From: Haematobia irritans
Lineage: Eukaryota > Arthropoda > Insecta > Diptera > Muscidae
Length of the DNA stretch: 64,000 nucleotides
NCBI RefSeq assembly: GCF_050003625.1
Contig: NC_134398.1
Span: 93,501,248 to 93,565,247 of the forward strand
Direction of reading: 5' to 3'
In this document: positions 1-14,152 of the stretch, piece by piece
Layout of the letters: the number at the start of each line of letters is the position of its first letter
How positions within the stretch are numbered: the first letter of the stretch is position 1
Made by a program: the position numbers and the translations under genes
The notes under the pieces: generated by a model
Seen by the model: the letters and a program-made list of their open reading frames with translations, nothing else
What the model was told of the DNA's origin: nothing
The model's database searches: none

Positions 1-1342
1 TCCGACCACAGCGATAGTTCGCGCAACCGCACAGCCGTTGTTGCAGCTGACTGTTTGGCCAAAATGTCTAAAGGCAATAGATGCATCATGACATTAAGGG
101 AATTTGTTCCTGTCTTGCTGAATGCGCCTGAAATACACAAACACGCCATACGCTGAACTTTATCTAAACCAGTCGGTTTCTGAAGTGCCGGCCACCAGAC
201 TACAACACCATATTGCATTATAGGTCTAACCACTGCCGTGTATAGCCAATGCACAATTTTTGGTTTTAGTCCCCACTTTTTTCCTATTGCCTTTTTGCAC
301 GAGTACAAAGCTACAGTTGCCTTCCTCGCCCTTTCTTCAATATTAAGCTTAAAGTTCAGCTTCCTGTCCAAAATAACGCCAAGGTATTTTGCACAATCAC
401 CAAAGGGAATTTCAATACCCCCTAAGGAAATAGGCCTAACCGTGGGAGTTTTGCGATCTTTGCAGTACATGACTAATTCTGTCTTTGCAGGATTTACCCG
501 AAGACCATTGTCTTTCGCCCATTTCTCAGTCATCCGGAGGGCCCTCTGAATAATATCTCTGATTGTGGATGGGAATTTTCCCCTGACTGCCAGAGCTACA
601 TCATCTGCGTATGCCACCACTTTTATCCTTTCTTTTTCTAGAGTAACCAGAAGGCTATTTATAGCAACATTCCAAAGAAGAGGTGATAGAACTCCTCCTT
701 GGGGAGTGCCTCTGTTCACATACTTTTGTATGTTTGCTTGTCCTAGTGTGGCTGAAATACGTCTCTTCATTAGCAGTTCGTCTAACAGCCTGAGTATACA
801 TGGATCAACATTCAGAGTTGTCAGTCCATTTAATATCGAGCTCGGATGGACATTATTGAACGCCCCTTCGATGTCTAGAAACGCCACGATTGTGTATTCT
901 TTGACAGATAGTGAGCTTTCAATAAAGCTGACTAGTTCATGTAATGCGGTCTCAGTAGACCTGCCCTTCGAGTATGCATGCTGTCGTTTCGAGAACAAAC
1001 TTGAATCGATGCTAGTTCTAAGATAAATATCTATCATCCTCTCCAGAGTCTTCAGTAGGAATGAGGATAAGCTGATTGGTCGGAAATCCTTCGCCCTCGA
1101 GTGAGAGGCTTTTCCCGCTTTAGGTATGAAAACGACTTTTGTTTCCCTCCACTTTCCTGGGATATAGATAAGTTGATACATCCTTTATATATCACCGACA
1201 ACCAGGGGATAATTTTGTCAGTTACAGCTTGTAACTCCGCCGGAGTAATTCCATCAGGTCCGGGGGATTTGAATGGTCCAAAGCTATTTAGCGCCCATCT
1301 TATTCTAGTTTCCGATACAATTTCCTCGACAGGAAACGACCG
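1..1342 (-). pseudogene. LINE copy L1: reverse-transcriptase fragment (non-LTR, family L)
   Basis: The reverse complement matches the RT region of LINE copy L2 (18409-18681 joined to 24134-25110) almost base for base, in the opposite orientation. Seen: the coding strand carries the RT region with the catalytic YADD box and the GTPQGG motif that precedes it. The fragment enters from beyond the left edge of the window, so the RNase H part is not included, and it ends at the assembly gap. This copy keeps the uninterrupted RT segment that errantivirus A splits in L2, so it shows the empty target site (a single TGCATACTCG). It also keeps RT sequence next to the gap that L2 has lost. The strand opposite the coding strand is open over long stretches, which produces spurious plus-strand ORFs. 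Confidence 0.85.
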
Positions 1343-1442
1343 NNNNNNNNNNNNNNNNNNNNNNNNNNNNNNNNNNNNNNNNNNNNNNNNNNNNNNNNNN
1401 NNNNNNNNNNNNNNNNNNNNNNNNNNNNNNNNNNNNNNNNNN
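1343..1442. other. assembly gap (100 N)
   Basis: Exactly 100 consecutive N, the usual placeholder for a gap of unknown size. It lies between LINE L1 and a long (TA)n array, so the true distance and even adjacency are unknown. Confidence 0.99.
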
Positions 1443-2592
<1,150 letters not shown>

Positions 2593-3300
2593 TCCTATGT
2601 CCTCTTTAGTAATAGACCTGATACCTAGTAGAACTGTGTTGAGAGTGTTTGTCCACTGAATATCTTCCGCACATGTTAATGCTGATTTCAAAACTCTATG
2701 AAAACGTTCTACAAGTCCGTTTGATTGGGGGTGAAATGAGGTTGTAAAATTGTGTGCAATGCCACATTTAGCTATTTCTTTAAACATGTGAGATGTAAAT
2801 TGACTTCCTCTATCAGTGGAATTTGGTATTCCGTATCGACATATCCAATTGTTGTAAAATGCGGTGAAGACAGTTTCAGCTCTTATATCGGGCAAAGGAA
2901 TTGCTTCTGGCCAACGACTGAAACGACCCATGTATGTTAGCAGATATGTAAATCCTTCAGATGGAGGTAGTGGTCCCACGATATCCAAATGTACCACAAC
3001 AAAACGAGATGTTGTCGGTGAAAACTTGCCAAAATCAGTTTTGTTGTGCTTGGTGATTTTGCAGCGTTGACATTCCAAACAACCTCGAGCCCATTCATTA
3101 ATATCTTTATTCATAGAAGTCCAATAAAATTTCTTTGCGATCAGTTTACGTGGATGTGAAAGGCTATGTATATTGTAAAATGCTTGCTTTCGGAATTCGT
3201 TTGGAAGAATCGGAAGGGAAACACCTGTTGAGACGTCGCACCATATCTTAATGTCAGTGTTTGGAATATTTACCGCAATTATCGTCTTGCTCTTACATTT

Positions 3301-4357
3301 ACACCCTTATTCCTGAAGTCGCCCTCGCTCTCATCGTCGCTGTTTGTCGTCTGTCGCTTTTAAGTCGTCTCGTCATTCATTTGGTATTCCTGCGAAGTGG
3401 CGACGGCGACGAAGACGATTACTTTTTGTACCAATTACAATACTCCGTAATAAGAGGCCGATATCACTAGAAAACAATCAGCTGATGTGCAAAAAAAGAA
3501 TTTTAATTTTTTCGGTTTAAAATATTTTTATTTCTGACGCAATTCTAAGTCGGAAAATCAAGAAAAAATATTTAATTTGACGCGGAAAAAATGTGGATAT
3601 ATATTCGACGACAGTTAAAGCTTCCAAAACTACAAAGATGGCGACGACGCTGAGATCAATGGCACAAGGATCATCGTGAAAGAAAACAATCAGCTGATGT
3701 GCAAAACTGAATTTTAATTATTTGTGTTTAAAATGCTGTTTGTTTGTAATCCAATGTTGACGTGGAAAATCAAAATAAATGATAAATTTGACTCGGGAAA
3801 TGATATAGATATCTACATTAGGACAATAACATCCGGCATATACAATTGGAACGACGTTGACATTATGTGTCCAAGGATCATTCAAAGTTCGACACAATTG
3901 TTACCTAAGTTTGGTGCTAAATAAAATACATTAGCCTTGAAGGATTTCTATTAAAAATAAATGGAATTGAAAATCAACACGTTTACTTTAATTGTACAGT
4001 GTTCTTTTTTATGATTTAAATGTGATGACCATAACTGCTATATATACTGATTTTTCCCATTTTTTGTAATTGTTGAAGATTAGTCACTTCACCTCTTACC
4101 AATTTCCATTTTTTACATTTATTTTTCAATTGTTCGATTAATAAAGTCAAAAAAACTTCTTCAGAAATTAAACACTAAACTCGTCGCTGATAAATTTAAA
4201 GGCGACAAAAAGCGACGACGTTGGCGACAAAAAGCGACACCAGGAATACCGATTTTCTTCGATAGCAGAATATATCGACGAACGGAATACCAATTAGTGG
4301 CGACTGACGAAAAGCGACAAAAAGCGACGGCGAGGGCGACTTCAGGAATAAGGGTGT
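3301..4357. mobile_element. non-autonomous DNA transposon, perfect 28-bp TIRs, gcgac-rich ends
   Basis: The first 28 bases (starting ACACCCTTATTCCTGAAGTC) are the exact reverse complement of the last 28 (4330-4357). Subterminal zones are packed with GCGAC/GTCGC words. Inside are two diverged copies of a unit of about 212 bp, anchored by AACAATCAGCTGATGTGC at 3473 and 3685. No transposase-like frame is visible. Flanks show no convincing target-site duplication (TTT on the left, TAA on the right), so the superfamily is unassigned. It separates gag and integrase of the Kabuki-like element. Confidence 0.8.
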
Positions 4358-4791
4358 TAATCTCTTTAAACTGTGGGTCTTCTTCTTGAGATTCCGACAG
4401 TCTTCTGTAGTCTAATGTTTGTTTTGTCTAGTGCGGGACTCCAAAGCATCTATTCTGGCAATCAGCTCGTCCATTTTGGTCGTTAAATTTCTGGATGTTG
4501 AAGTTTGTTGCAACTCTGAGACGAAACATGTCGTTGAAGTCGAGAGGGTTTCCATGATTCTATCTGCTCGTACGCCTAACTGGTCTATTTCCTGAGTATC
4601 ACAGACCGCTAAAATACTTCGTATTTTCTCTGGCAAACGCTCTAAAAATAAAGTCCTTAATACCTCATCAGAACCTAATTCTATGCCGCTTAGTATGCGC
4701 TTGATTTGATTTTCTGCTGATTCGGCGAAGGAATCGGTTATGCGTTTCTTCATCGCATCATACTTATTCGTGATTGATGTGTCCAACAATA

Positions 4792-5989
4792 ACAGGTTGG
4801 CTGATAAGTCCCGGGTCTGACACATAGATGGCGTCGCTAGTATTAAATGCATATTATTTTATATAGTACCAACCTTCAAATGATTCGTGTCAAAATTTGA
4901 CGTCTGTAAGTCAATTAGTTTGTGAGATAGGGCGTCTTTTGTGACGCAACTTTTGTTATTGTGAAAAAAAAAATGGAAAAAAAGGAATTTCATGTTTTGA
5001 TAAAATACTGTTTCCGAAGGGAAAAAATACGGTGGAAAAAAACTTGGCTTGATAATGAGTTTCCGGACTCTGCCCAGGGAAATAAACAATAATTGATTGG
5101 TATGCAAAATTCAAGCGTGGTGAAATAAGCACGGAGGACGGTGAACGCAGTGGACGCCCAAAAGAGGTGGTTACCGACGAAAACATCAAAAAAATCCACA
5201 AAATGATTTTGAATGACCGTAAAATGAAGTTGATCAAGATTGCAGACGCCTTAAAGATATGCAAAATGGGTGCCGCGCGAGCTCACATTTTACCAAAAAC
5301 AACAACGTGTTGATGATTCTGAGCGGTGTTTGCAGCTGTTAACTCGTAATACACCCGAGTTTTTCCGTCGATATGTGATAATGGATGAAACATGGCTGCA
5401 TCACTACACTCCTGAGTCCAATCGACAGTCGGCAGAGTGGACAGCGACCGGTGAACCGTCTCCGAAGCGTTGAAAGACTCAAAAGTCCGCTGGCAAAGTA
5501 ATGGCCTCTGTTTTTTGGGATGCGCAATGAATATTTTTTATCGATTATCTTGAGAAGGGAAAAACCATCAACAGTGACTATTATATGGCGTTATTGGAGC
5601 GTTTGAAGGTCGAAATCGCGGCAAAACGGTCCCATATGAAGAAGAAAAAAGTATTGTTCCACAAAGACAACGCACCGTGCCAGAAGTCATTGAGAACGAT
5701 GGCAAAAATTCATGAATTGGGCTTCGAATTGCTTCCCCACCCACCGTATTCTCCAGATCTGGTCCCAGCGACTTTTTCTTGTTCTCAGACCTCAAAAGGA
5801 TGATCGCCGAAACTGAGGCCTATTTTGAGGCAAAACCGAAGGAGTACTACCAAAATGGTATCAACAAATTGGAAGGTCGTTATAATCGTTGTATCGCTCT
5901 TGAAGGGAACTATGTTGAATAATAAAAACGAATTTTGACAAAAAAATGTGTTTTTCTTTGTTAGACCGGGGACTTATCAGCCAACCTGT
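4792..5989 (+). mobile_element. mariner transposon, irritans (Himar-type) subfamily
   Basis: Terminal inverted repeats of 27 bp begin ACAGGTTGGCTGATAAGTCC; 26 of 27 positions pair with the right end. The insertion is flanked by the TA duplication expected for mariner (4790-4791 and 5990-5991). At 1198 bp it is shorter than a complete element of this group (about 1.25-1.3 kb, from general knowledge). It interrupts the gag of the Kabuki-like Gypsy, so it inserted later. Confidence 0.95.
4973..5922 (+). pseudogene. mariner transposase, inactive
   Basis: The ATG at 4973 and the terminal stop at 5920-5922 can be placed, and several blocks typical of mariner transposases are visible in different frames: MDETWLHHYTPE (first catalytic Asp region), FHKDNAPC (second Asp region) and LPHPPYSPDL just before the third Asp. 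The frame is broken by an in-frame stop after about residue 40, by internal deletions near 5100 and 5270, and by indels around 5470-5530 and 5770-5800. The total of 950 bp is about 100 bp short of a full gene. It cannot encode an active enzyme. Confidence 0.92.
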
Positions 5990-6240
5990 TAAGTGTTTCA
6001 CCATAAAAAGTACGGAGGGACCCAAATTTGCGACGAGATATTCATATTTGGTAGAGTCTTGTGTAATTCCGTGAAGACGAAATGTAGCCTCAACTTGTAA
6101 GAACCATATGGCTGGTTCTTCTTTCCAAAATGCTGAAAGTTTCGCGATTCTTGCGGATTCAATGCCTACATTGTTTACAGGATGACTGCTGTTGTTTTTT
6201 GAAATGTTTTCTGTTGACATCTTCGAAATAATCTTATTTA

Positions 6241-6250
6241 GGGGTCACCA
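6241..6250 (-). promoter_or_regulatory. primer binding site, tRNA-Trp type (Kabuki-like Gypsy)
   Basis: Minus strand TGGTGACCCC, which complements the 3' end of tRNA-Trp including CCA; only these 10 bases match, the following bases diverge. It lies 3 nt after the inferred LTR end and about 20 nt before the gag ATG, the expected place for the minus-strand primer. Confidence 0.65.
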
Positions 6251-6253
6251 AAT

Positions 6254-6449
6254 TGTAGGTAGCTTTTACAATTTAAATAAAAGAAATGTATTTCGAATTA
6301 CTCTTAATTTCAAAACCGAAAACTGAAAATTTCATTTTAGAAAATGCCAAAACATATTTTTCACCAAAAATCCAAAGCATGCTAAGATTATGTAATATAT
6401 TAAACTAACAAGTAAATAAAGTAGAAGTGTTGAGAAGGTAGTTCCCACA
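6254..6449 (-). repeat. 5' LTR of the Kabuki-like Gypsy (single copy)
   Basis: Inferred 196-bp LTR on the minus strand: starts TGTGGGAACTACC (6449), ends GCTACCTACA (6254), has TG...CA termini and sits next to the primer site. The 3' LTR is absent because the other end of the element is lost at the (TA)n array, so the boundaries cannot be confirmed from a second copy. Confidence 0.55.
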
Positions 6450-6669
6450 AGATCTGTTAAATAAGAAGATATCATTTTACGAGCAGAAGTTCTCGAAACC
6501 CTTCGACAAGATTGAAAGATTGAATACTACCGATATAGTTTTTAAACTTCTCTGGATTCCAGACAAACATGGAAAACTATACGTAATATTGGTAGTGGAA
6601 GGAAGGCAGATAATCGATTTCGATTTATTGATGTTGATGAACTAAACTCACTCTTCAAACTTAACTTTA

Positions 6670-7158
6670 TTGATCAATGGGAAAAATGAAAAATTACATT
6701 GCTCCTCAGCTGCTGCAACCAGAATATACGGATTACCCAAAATCCGTAAACCAAACATGCCACTTAGACCTATCGTTTCCTCTATCAATGTTCCTTGCTA
6801 CGGATTGTCAAAATACATTGGACAAATATTAAGAAGACTAGTATCGGAGAAATATAATATCAAGAATTCGTTACAACTGAAGAACAATCTACAGAACTTC
6901 ATATTGGACAAGAACGAAATTTATCAATCAAAGACCAAAATAACGTATAGTGTACAGTACGTACCTGGACTAACCGACAAAAAACATCTGAAGGCAATAA
7001 TACAAACTAAAAACATATGTTTTGCTTATAAGCACAACTTCACACTCAGTTGCATCTTCTCGAAAGTAAAAACCCCAATTGACAAACAACAACAAAGCAA
7101 TGTTGTTTACGAAATTCCATGCAGATTCAACAATAATGAACCATGCGATATCTTATAG
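6670..7158 (+). pseudogene. Penelope-like reverse transcriptase fragment
   Basis: The first open part contains RIYGLPKIRKPNMPLRPIVSS followed by LSKYIGQIL, the signature finger/palm entry of Penelope RTs. At about residue 90 the frame jumps, after a deletion, to the linker preceding the endonuclease (YVPGLTDKKHLKAI, then VVYEIPCRFNNNEPCD) and stops at 7156-7158, before the YIG motif. The catalytic DD part of the RT is missing. Penelope elements use this RT for target-primed insertion. Confidence 0.82.
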
Positions 7159-7380
7159 GAACAACAAAACGAAATTTACACACAAGAGTATTCATTTCTA
7201 TTTTAATTTTATATTCAGATTGTCCGTTTAAAAAGCTTAATTCACCGAATACTTTCAATTAGCGAAAAAGGGAATCACAAGAATCTTTTCAATAAACTCA
7301 TTCCCGAAGAAACTAATTGAAGAATTTATAAACGAAATAAAAGGAAAAATCAAATACAGCTCACAAGAACTTGACTTAAT

Positions 7381-7820
7381 CAAAGACCAAAATAACGTAA
7401 CAGCTGAAAAAGTTTTTTTTAGTGTGCGGTACGTACCTGCACTAGCCGACAAAAAACATCTGAAGCCAATAATACAAACTAAATACATATGTTTTTCACA
7501 CTCAGTTGCATCTTCTCGAAAGTAAAAAAAAAACCTCAATTGACAAACAACGACAAAGCAATGTTTACGAAATTCCATTCAGAGGCAACAATAATGAACC
7601 ATGCGATCTCTTATACATAGGAACTACAAAACGAAATTTACACACAAGAGTAACTGAACATCGAATGGACATAGAAAAGAAAAAGGAGAGTACAGCATTA
7701 TCACAACATGTATTGCGCCATGAACGCACAGCTGATTTTGAAAACGTGCGCTTACTAGAGAGGAAAAATAAGGGCAGAAAGAGACTAACCTTAGAAAGTT
7801 TACGAAAAACAAAAGATTGA
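7381..7820 (+). pseudogene. Penelope-like GIY-YIG endonuclease domain
   Basis: An open frame from 7506 to the stop at 7818-7820 reads VYEIPF...CDLLYIGTTKRNLHTRVTEHR and ends with STALSQHVLRHE and a RLTLESL block. This is the order seen in the carboxy-terminal GIY-YIG nuclease of Penelope elements: YIG motif, catalytic Arg, His, then a conserved downstream Glu. The linker upstream (7381-7505) is out of frame, so it is not joined to an RT. The nuclease would nick the target DNA. Confidence 0.82.
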
Positions 7821-7976
7821 CAGAACAATAAATGTTAAAGAGGACACTGACAATTTAAGCGTTAGTTACAGATTTGCAATATCTTAATTCACTGTGACGT
7901 AACGTTGGGATAAAAATTTAAAAAGGTTTTCTTCTTTACATCAATGAATTTAGGTCCAATTAACTAAATAAAACAT

Positions 7977-10080
<2,104 letters not shown>

Positions 10081-10271
10081 ATGGTTGACGGTCAATAACT
10101 TAAAACTAAAATTGTGTATTCCCATTGCTTTTGGATTTATTTTTAAAGCATTTATTTATTTATTGCTTATAAAAACGAATAGCAAAACCAAATCAATTTT
10201 ATTGGTAAATTAATAATTATCTAATATGCGATAATCACAAAAGATTTATTTGTTACATTTTTTCTGAACAG

Positions 10272-12223
10272 AAGCCGATCCAGATCACATGATGATGATA
10301 CCAAAAAATACCGTGAAAAAGGTAAATATAGAGATCGTTCAAAGGAAAGAGATAGAGAAAAGGACAGGGAACGTAACAGATCTTCTCGCGAAAGAGGCAG
10401 AGAACGCAATAGGAGCCGATCACCGCGGGAAGCTCGAGGAAAAAGTCGTTCACGTGAGAGAAGACGAACTCGATCCAAGGATAGAAGTAGTCGAACCCGT
10501 TCAGAAAGAAGAGTAAGCCGATCCCGGGACTATCGTCGCAGTCGCTCCAAAGATCGCCGACGCAGAGATCTCAGCCCCATTAGAGAACGTGGTCGAAGCC
10601 GGTCATATAGGCGTTCCCGATCAAGGGAAAGAAGGTATATTTACGGTTTATTATAAACTTTTCATTTTCATTTACGTTTATTGAACAGTCGACGACACAG
10701 TGGATCGCCAAGACCATACAGGAGAGGCCGCACACCACCAAATGGCTTGGGATCGGATCGGTCCCCGCAAACAGAACTCAGTCCCGAAGAACGTGATGCT
10801 CGCACAATATTTTGTATGCAATTGTCTCAGCGTGTTAGAGCACGTGATCTCGAAGAATTTTTTTCCAGCGTTGGAAAAGTACGAGATGTTCGACTCATAA
10901 CTTGCAATAAGACAAAACGTTTTAAGGGCATCGCATATATTGAATTTAAAGATCCGGAGTCGGTTGCACTAGCTTTAGGCCTGTCAGGGCAAAGATTATT
11001 GGGAATTCCAATAGTTGTGCAACACACGCAAGCTGAAAAAAATCGCATAGCAAATGCAGTACCAACATTTACGCCAAAAAACCATACAGGACCAATGCGT
11101 TTGTATGTTGGGTCATTGCATTTCGACATAACGGAAGACATGCTCCGAGGCATATTTGAACCCTTTGGAAAAATTGATACAATACAGTTGATAATGGATA
11201 CCGAAACAGGACGCTCCAAAGGATACGGCTTTATAACGGTACGTATTCTAAACATTGATACTGTAAATTATTAAAACTAGCTCCAAAAATGACAATTATG
11301 CAGCATTGACATTACCCATAAAAATCTGTTGATAAAAAGTAATGAACTGTTAGGAAAATTTTAAGCTGAATCTTCTAGATTCGATTTTGATCTTTTTGTG
11401 GTTAACAATGTTATTACATGATTATGAAAGAAATGCATCCATTTATCGATTTTATATCCGTATATTAAATTATGCTGACTTTGAAATAGATGATTAGTTA
11501 ATACAATAATCGTGTAACTTTTTAGTAACTTAGTGTTCTATTTGTTGATTTAGTGCTCTAATAAAAAATGTATTTTATAATTTACAGTATCACAACGCAG
11601 AAGATGCTAAAAAGGCTTTAGAACAATTGAATGGTTTTGAATTGGCAGGTCGCCCAATGAAAGTAGGCAACGTAACCGAAAGATTGGACATGAACACATC
11701 ATCCCTTGATACCGATGAAATGGATAGGAGTGGCATTGATCTAGGAGCAACTGGTCGACTACAACTAATGTTTAAATTAGCTGAAGGTGCAGGGCTTGCT
11801 GTTCCTCAGGCCGCCGCGAATGCACTACTTGCTACCGCCCCACAACCGGTACCCATTAACACTCAATCACAAAATCCTCCTATTGCGACGCAATGCTTCT
11901 TGTTATCAAATATGTTTGACCCACGTACAGAAACCAATCCTAATTGGGATTTAGAAATAAGAGATGATGTTATCGATGAATGTTCAAAACATGGTGGTGT
12001 ATTACATATTTTTGTAGATAAAGTTACACCTACTGGAAACGTATATGTAAAATGCCCTAGTATAACAACTGCTGTATTAGCAGTAAACGCTTTACATGGG
12101 CGTTGGTTTGCAGGTCGTGTTATTGGTGCTTCTTATGTTCCGCTTCTAAATTATCATTCAATGTTTCCCGATGCTATAACAGCTGTTAATTTGCTTACTT
12201 CAAACAGGAAGTCAAACGACTAA
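10272..12223 (+). CDS. Caper: RNA-binding protein 39 (Caper/RBM39) splicing factor, three 3' exons
   Basis: The exons are 10272-10634, 10689-11238 and 11588-12223, with introns of 54 nt (10635-10688) and 349 nt (11239-11587). Both have GT...AG ends and the exon phases join without a break. Order in the protein: an Arg/Ser-rich domain (exon 10272), RRM1 with FCMQLSQ and KGIAYIEF, RRM2 with LYVGSLHFDITE and KGYGFI, completed across the second intron, a linker, and a carboxy-terminal U2AF-homology-type RRM with VYVKCPS and ALHGRWFAGR. RBM39/Caper is a nuclear SR-like factor that acts with U2AF in 3' splice-site choice and as a coactivator; that is family knowledge. The first coding exon with the start codon is not in the 0.9 kb upstream: 10272 begins behind a clear acceptor (TTTTTTCTGAACAG) and needs one base from an earlier exon. 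It is the only clear host gene in the window and looks intact and under constraint. Confidence 0.93.
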
Positions 12224-12396
12224 TTGACTAATACCAAAACATAACACGAATATCATAGTGCATCTCCGTTATGATCGTGGTTTATATCGTGAAAGCGATT
12301 ATGATCATTTTATATTCCATTGGTAGACATGCACGCATTCCTTTCCTTTAGGTTAAGACTTTATATGTATCAATATTTGTAATATTCATTGGAAGG

Positions 12397-12402
12397 AATA
12401 AA
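12397..12402 (+). terminator. poly(A) signal of the Caper-like gene
   Basis: AATAAA 174 nt after the stop codon, overlapping a second copy (AATAAATAAAT). It is the first canonical signal downstream of the coding sequence, so the 3' UTR is probably about 0.2 kb. Confidence 0.7.
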
Positions 12403-12423
12403 TAAATGTTATGTTAACTTCAA

Positions 12424-12992
12424 CCTATGCAATTCATTTTTGAGCACTCTAAAACCAGCAAACTTACTTAAGACCTAATTCGTATACAGTTCTTTTCAAA
12501 ACATTCGCAACTAACGCCACCATGAACTTAATCTGGGTAATTCTCCCTTAATTAGAATTTGTTTTTATTATTTATTCGTGTCTGTTCTGGTACACACGTG
12601 TATTGTTTCGTCAGGTGGACTACACTTTCCGTCACAGTCCTGGGGTGTTACTATGTAATTCGTTGCGATAATTAATTTTATTCGATAATTGTTTTCGATT
12701 CAAATTTTCTTTCGTACTATGTAATACTATCGAATGCACTAAAATGTGTAGCTAGTTTATAACGTAAAATGGCACCACTTACGAATAATAAAAAAGGTGT
12801 AATTTGTCAGCATTATCAGTGATTCTCAAAAATTGATAAACAAAAAAAAAATTAGTAAATACAATAAAATGGATAGTGTTGAGAATATTGGGAGATGGCA
12901 TAAATATATCATCGCTTTCGGATAAAAGTTAATAAATATGTTTATTTAACCGCCTGAATGAGTGTGTTGTTAGTTTTATTAAAAATTTCAGA
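12424..12992. other. unassigned AT-rich intergenic DNA
   Basis: No repeat boundary, RNA gene or credible coding frame was recognised. It contains a small ATG in good context (GCCACCATG at 12522) with only ten codons, and a pyrimidine-rich acceptor-like sequence just before 12992. Confidence 0.5.
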
Positions 12993-13151
12993 TTATCGAA
13001 GGGAGCATTCAACTATGTAATGGACAAAATAAAGGATGTGCTTGCCCTGAAAATGCGTTCTACAGCGGTAAGCCCCGAAATAAAGTTATCTGCCACATTA
13101 AAATTCCTTGACCCAGAGAACTGGTTGGTTGCAATTCGATCATTACAATAA
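12993..13151 (+). pseudogene. possible Harbinger-type nuclease fragment
   Basis: A 52-codon frame behind an acceptor-like TTAAAAATTTCAG reads SKGAFNYVMDKIKDVL then AVSPEIKLSATLKFL. The spacing and wording resemble the amino-terminal helical part of Harbinger/HARBI1-like nucleases (a first-exon-like module ending in LAxTLRFLA). After it come DPENW and a stop, so it is at best a fragment. No nuclease catalytic motif follows. It could also be a piece of a host gene derived from such a transposase. Confidence 0.4.
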
Positions 13152-14152
13152 GGAGATAATGACACTAACTTATTGTTTGTTACAAGAACAATGTTTTGAT
13201 AATTTCCCCCATTATATCCACACAACTGTAAAAAAGTTCACAAAATCAAATAGGAATTCCCATAACCTTCAATTTAGTTTTATGTTTCATAAAATTGTGG
13301 AGCTAACCACCAGCATAGTAAGACCCACAGCATGGGAATCAACAAATGGTTAGTATTTATAACCAAAAGTTGAATATACTAAAAGAATTTTAGTTCAGTC
13401 ATGGGATGCACGTAAGGTAGTTGTTGCAACAAATAAATGGTAATATCAACATTGACAATTTAAATGGTATGACACTACAAAATTTACAAAACGAGAAACA
13501 ACGTCATTAAATGTACTTATTTAATAAATTGAACAAAACCTTACGCATTAACAAGTGTAGACTAGAATTTGGCTTAAGGTAAGTATCGTACAAATTTAGT
13601 AAAAACAGTATTATAAAAGTTTCCATACAATTTGCAGGCTTCATACACCAACAAACACAAATACTTTTTACAGCAAGCGAGCTTTTCTATTGTATTGAGC
13701 ACATAAAATTCTAGAACGAGTAAACGGCAGTTCTAAATCGATCTGTATTTATATTTAGAGGAGGAAATATCTGGTAAGTATATATTGAATTAGGTTTTGT
13801 AGTTTGACCACTAATAACCATCTGCCATTGATGTACAAAAATACCCCTATAAAAATAAACAAGCTTTATTTCATCCATCTGTAAATTGATCTCACATATA
13901 GGTTAAAAACCTTTGTTGTTAGCAGCCAATCTATTTTGTATTTATTTTCACAATTTATTAAATTTTGTAATAAGTAAATAAAATCTCAATATTATCTGCG
14001 CTTTTTATTTAATATTGGAATTTGGTAAGAATATCTAACAATTGGTTAGGGTAATAATAAGTAACATTGAAGGCGGTTACACCAACAAACCAAACAATTA
14101 TTACGAGAGTGCGACAATCAATGCAAAATTAATCCAACATACTACCATGCAT
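13152..14152. other. unassigned AT-rich DNA
   Basis: No coding frame above background, tandem array or inverted repeat of note was seen. Some short poly-T/poly-A tracts and a TTGCAACAAATAA-type word occur. Probably old decayed repeat. Confidence 0.5.

Larger units (their letters stand above)
4412..6220 (-). pseudogene. Kabuki-like gag, split by a mariner insertion
   Basis: The amino-terminal part runs from the ATG at 6220 to about 5992 and contains the FWKEEPAIWFLQVEATF block. The carboxy-terminal part runs from 4789 to the stop at 4412 with YDAMKKRI, then LRTLFLERLPEKIRSILAVC, ending in a coiled-coil-like, Arg/Lys-rich tail. Removing the mariner (4792-5989) and one TA makes the two parts contiguous in sense. 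There is no CCHC zinc knuckle. Gag would form the particle shell. Reading frame beyond the split was not fully checked. Confidence 0.8.
6450..7976 (+). mobile_element. Penelope-like element fragments, partly tandem
   Basis: Two overlapping partial copies lie in the same orientation. The block 6925-7190 (from CAAAGACCAAAATAACGTA to ACACACAAGAGTA) recurs diverged at 7381-7652. The first copy supplies part of the RT; the second supplies the complete GIY-YIG-type endonuclease end. Tandem, partly truncated copies are common in the Penelope order. Coding remains are listed separately. The stretch 7830-7976 looks like the 3' untranslated end; 6450-6665 has weakly recognisable RT sequence with frame breaks. 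Confidence 0.8.

Noticed and set aside
238..1026. Two plus-strand ORFs of 103 and 153 codons
   Set aside because: They are antisense readings of the LINE RT coded on the minus strand; the same antisense frame appears opposite copy L2 at 24128-24547.
3301..4357. piggyBac-type assignment of the 28-bp TIR element
   Set aside because: No TTAA duplication at the borders and the TIR does not start with CCC; superfamily left open.
10221..10478. Minus-strand Arg/Leu/Ser-rich frame opposite the Caper-like first exon
   Set aside because: It mirrors the RS-repeat codons of the real exon; splice sites and domains support the plus strand.
12522..12554. ATG in ideal context (GCCACCATG) followed by a GT, possible first exon of another gene
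   Set aside because: Only ten codons and no following exon could be recognised, so no gene is claimed.
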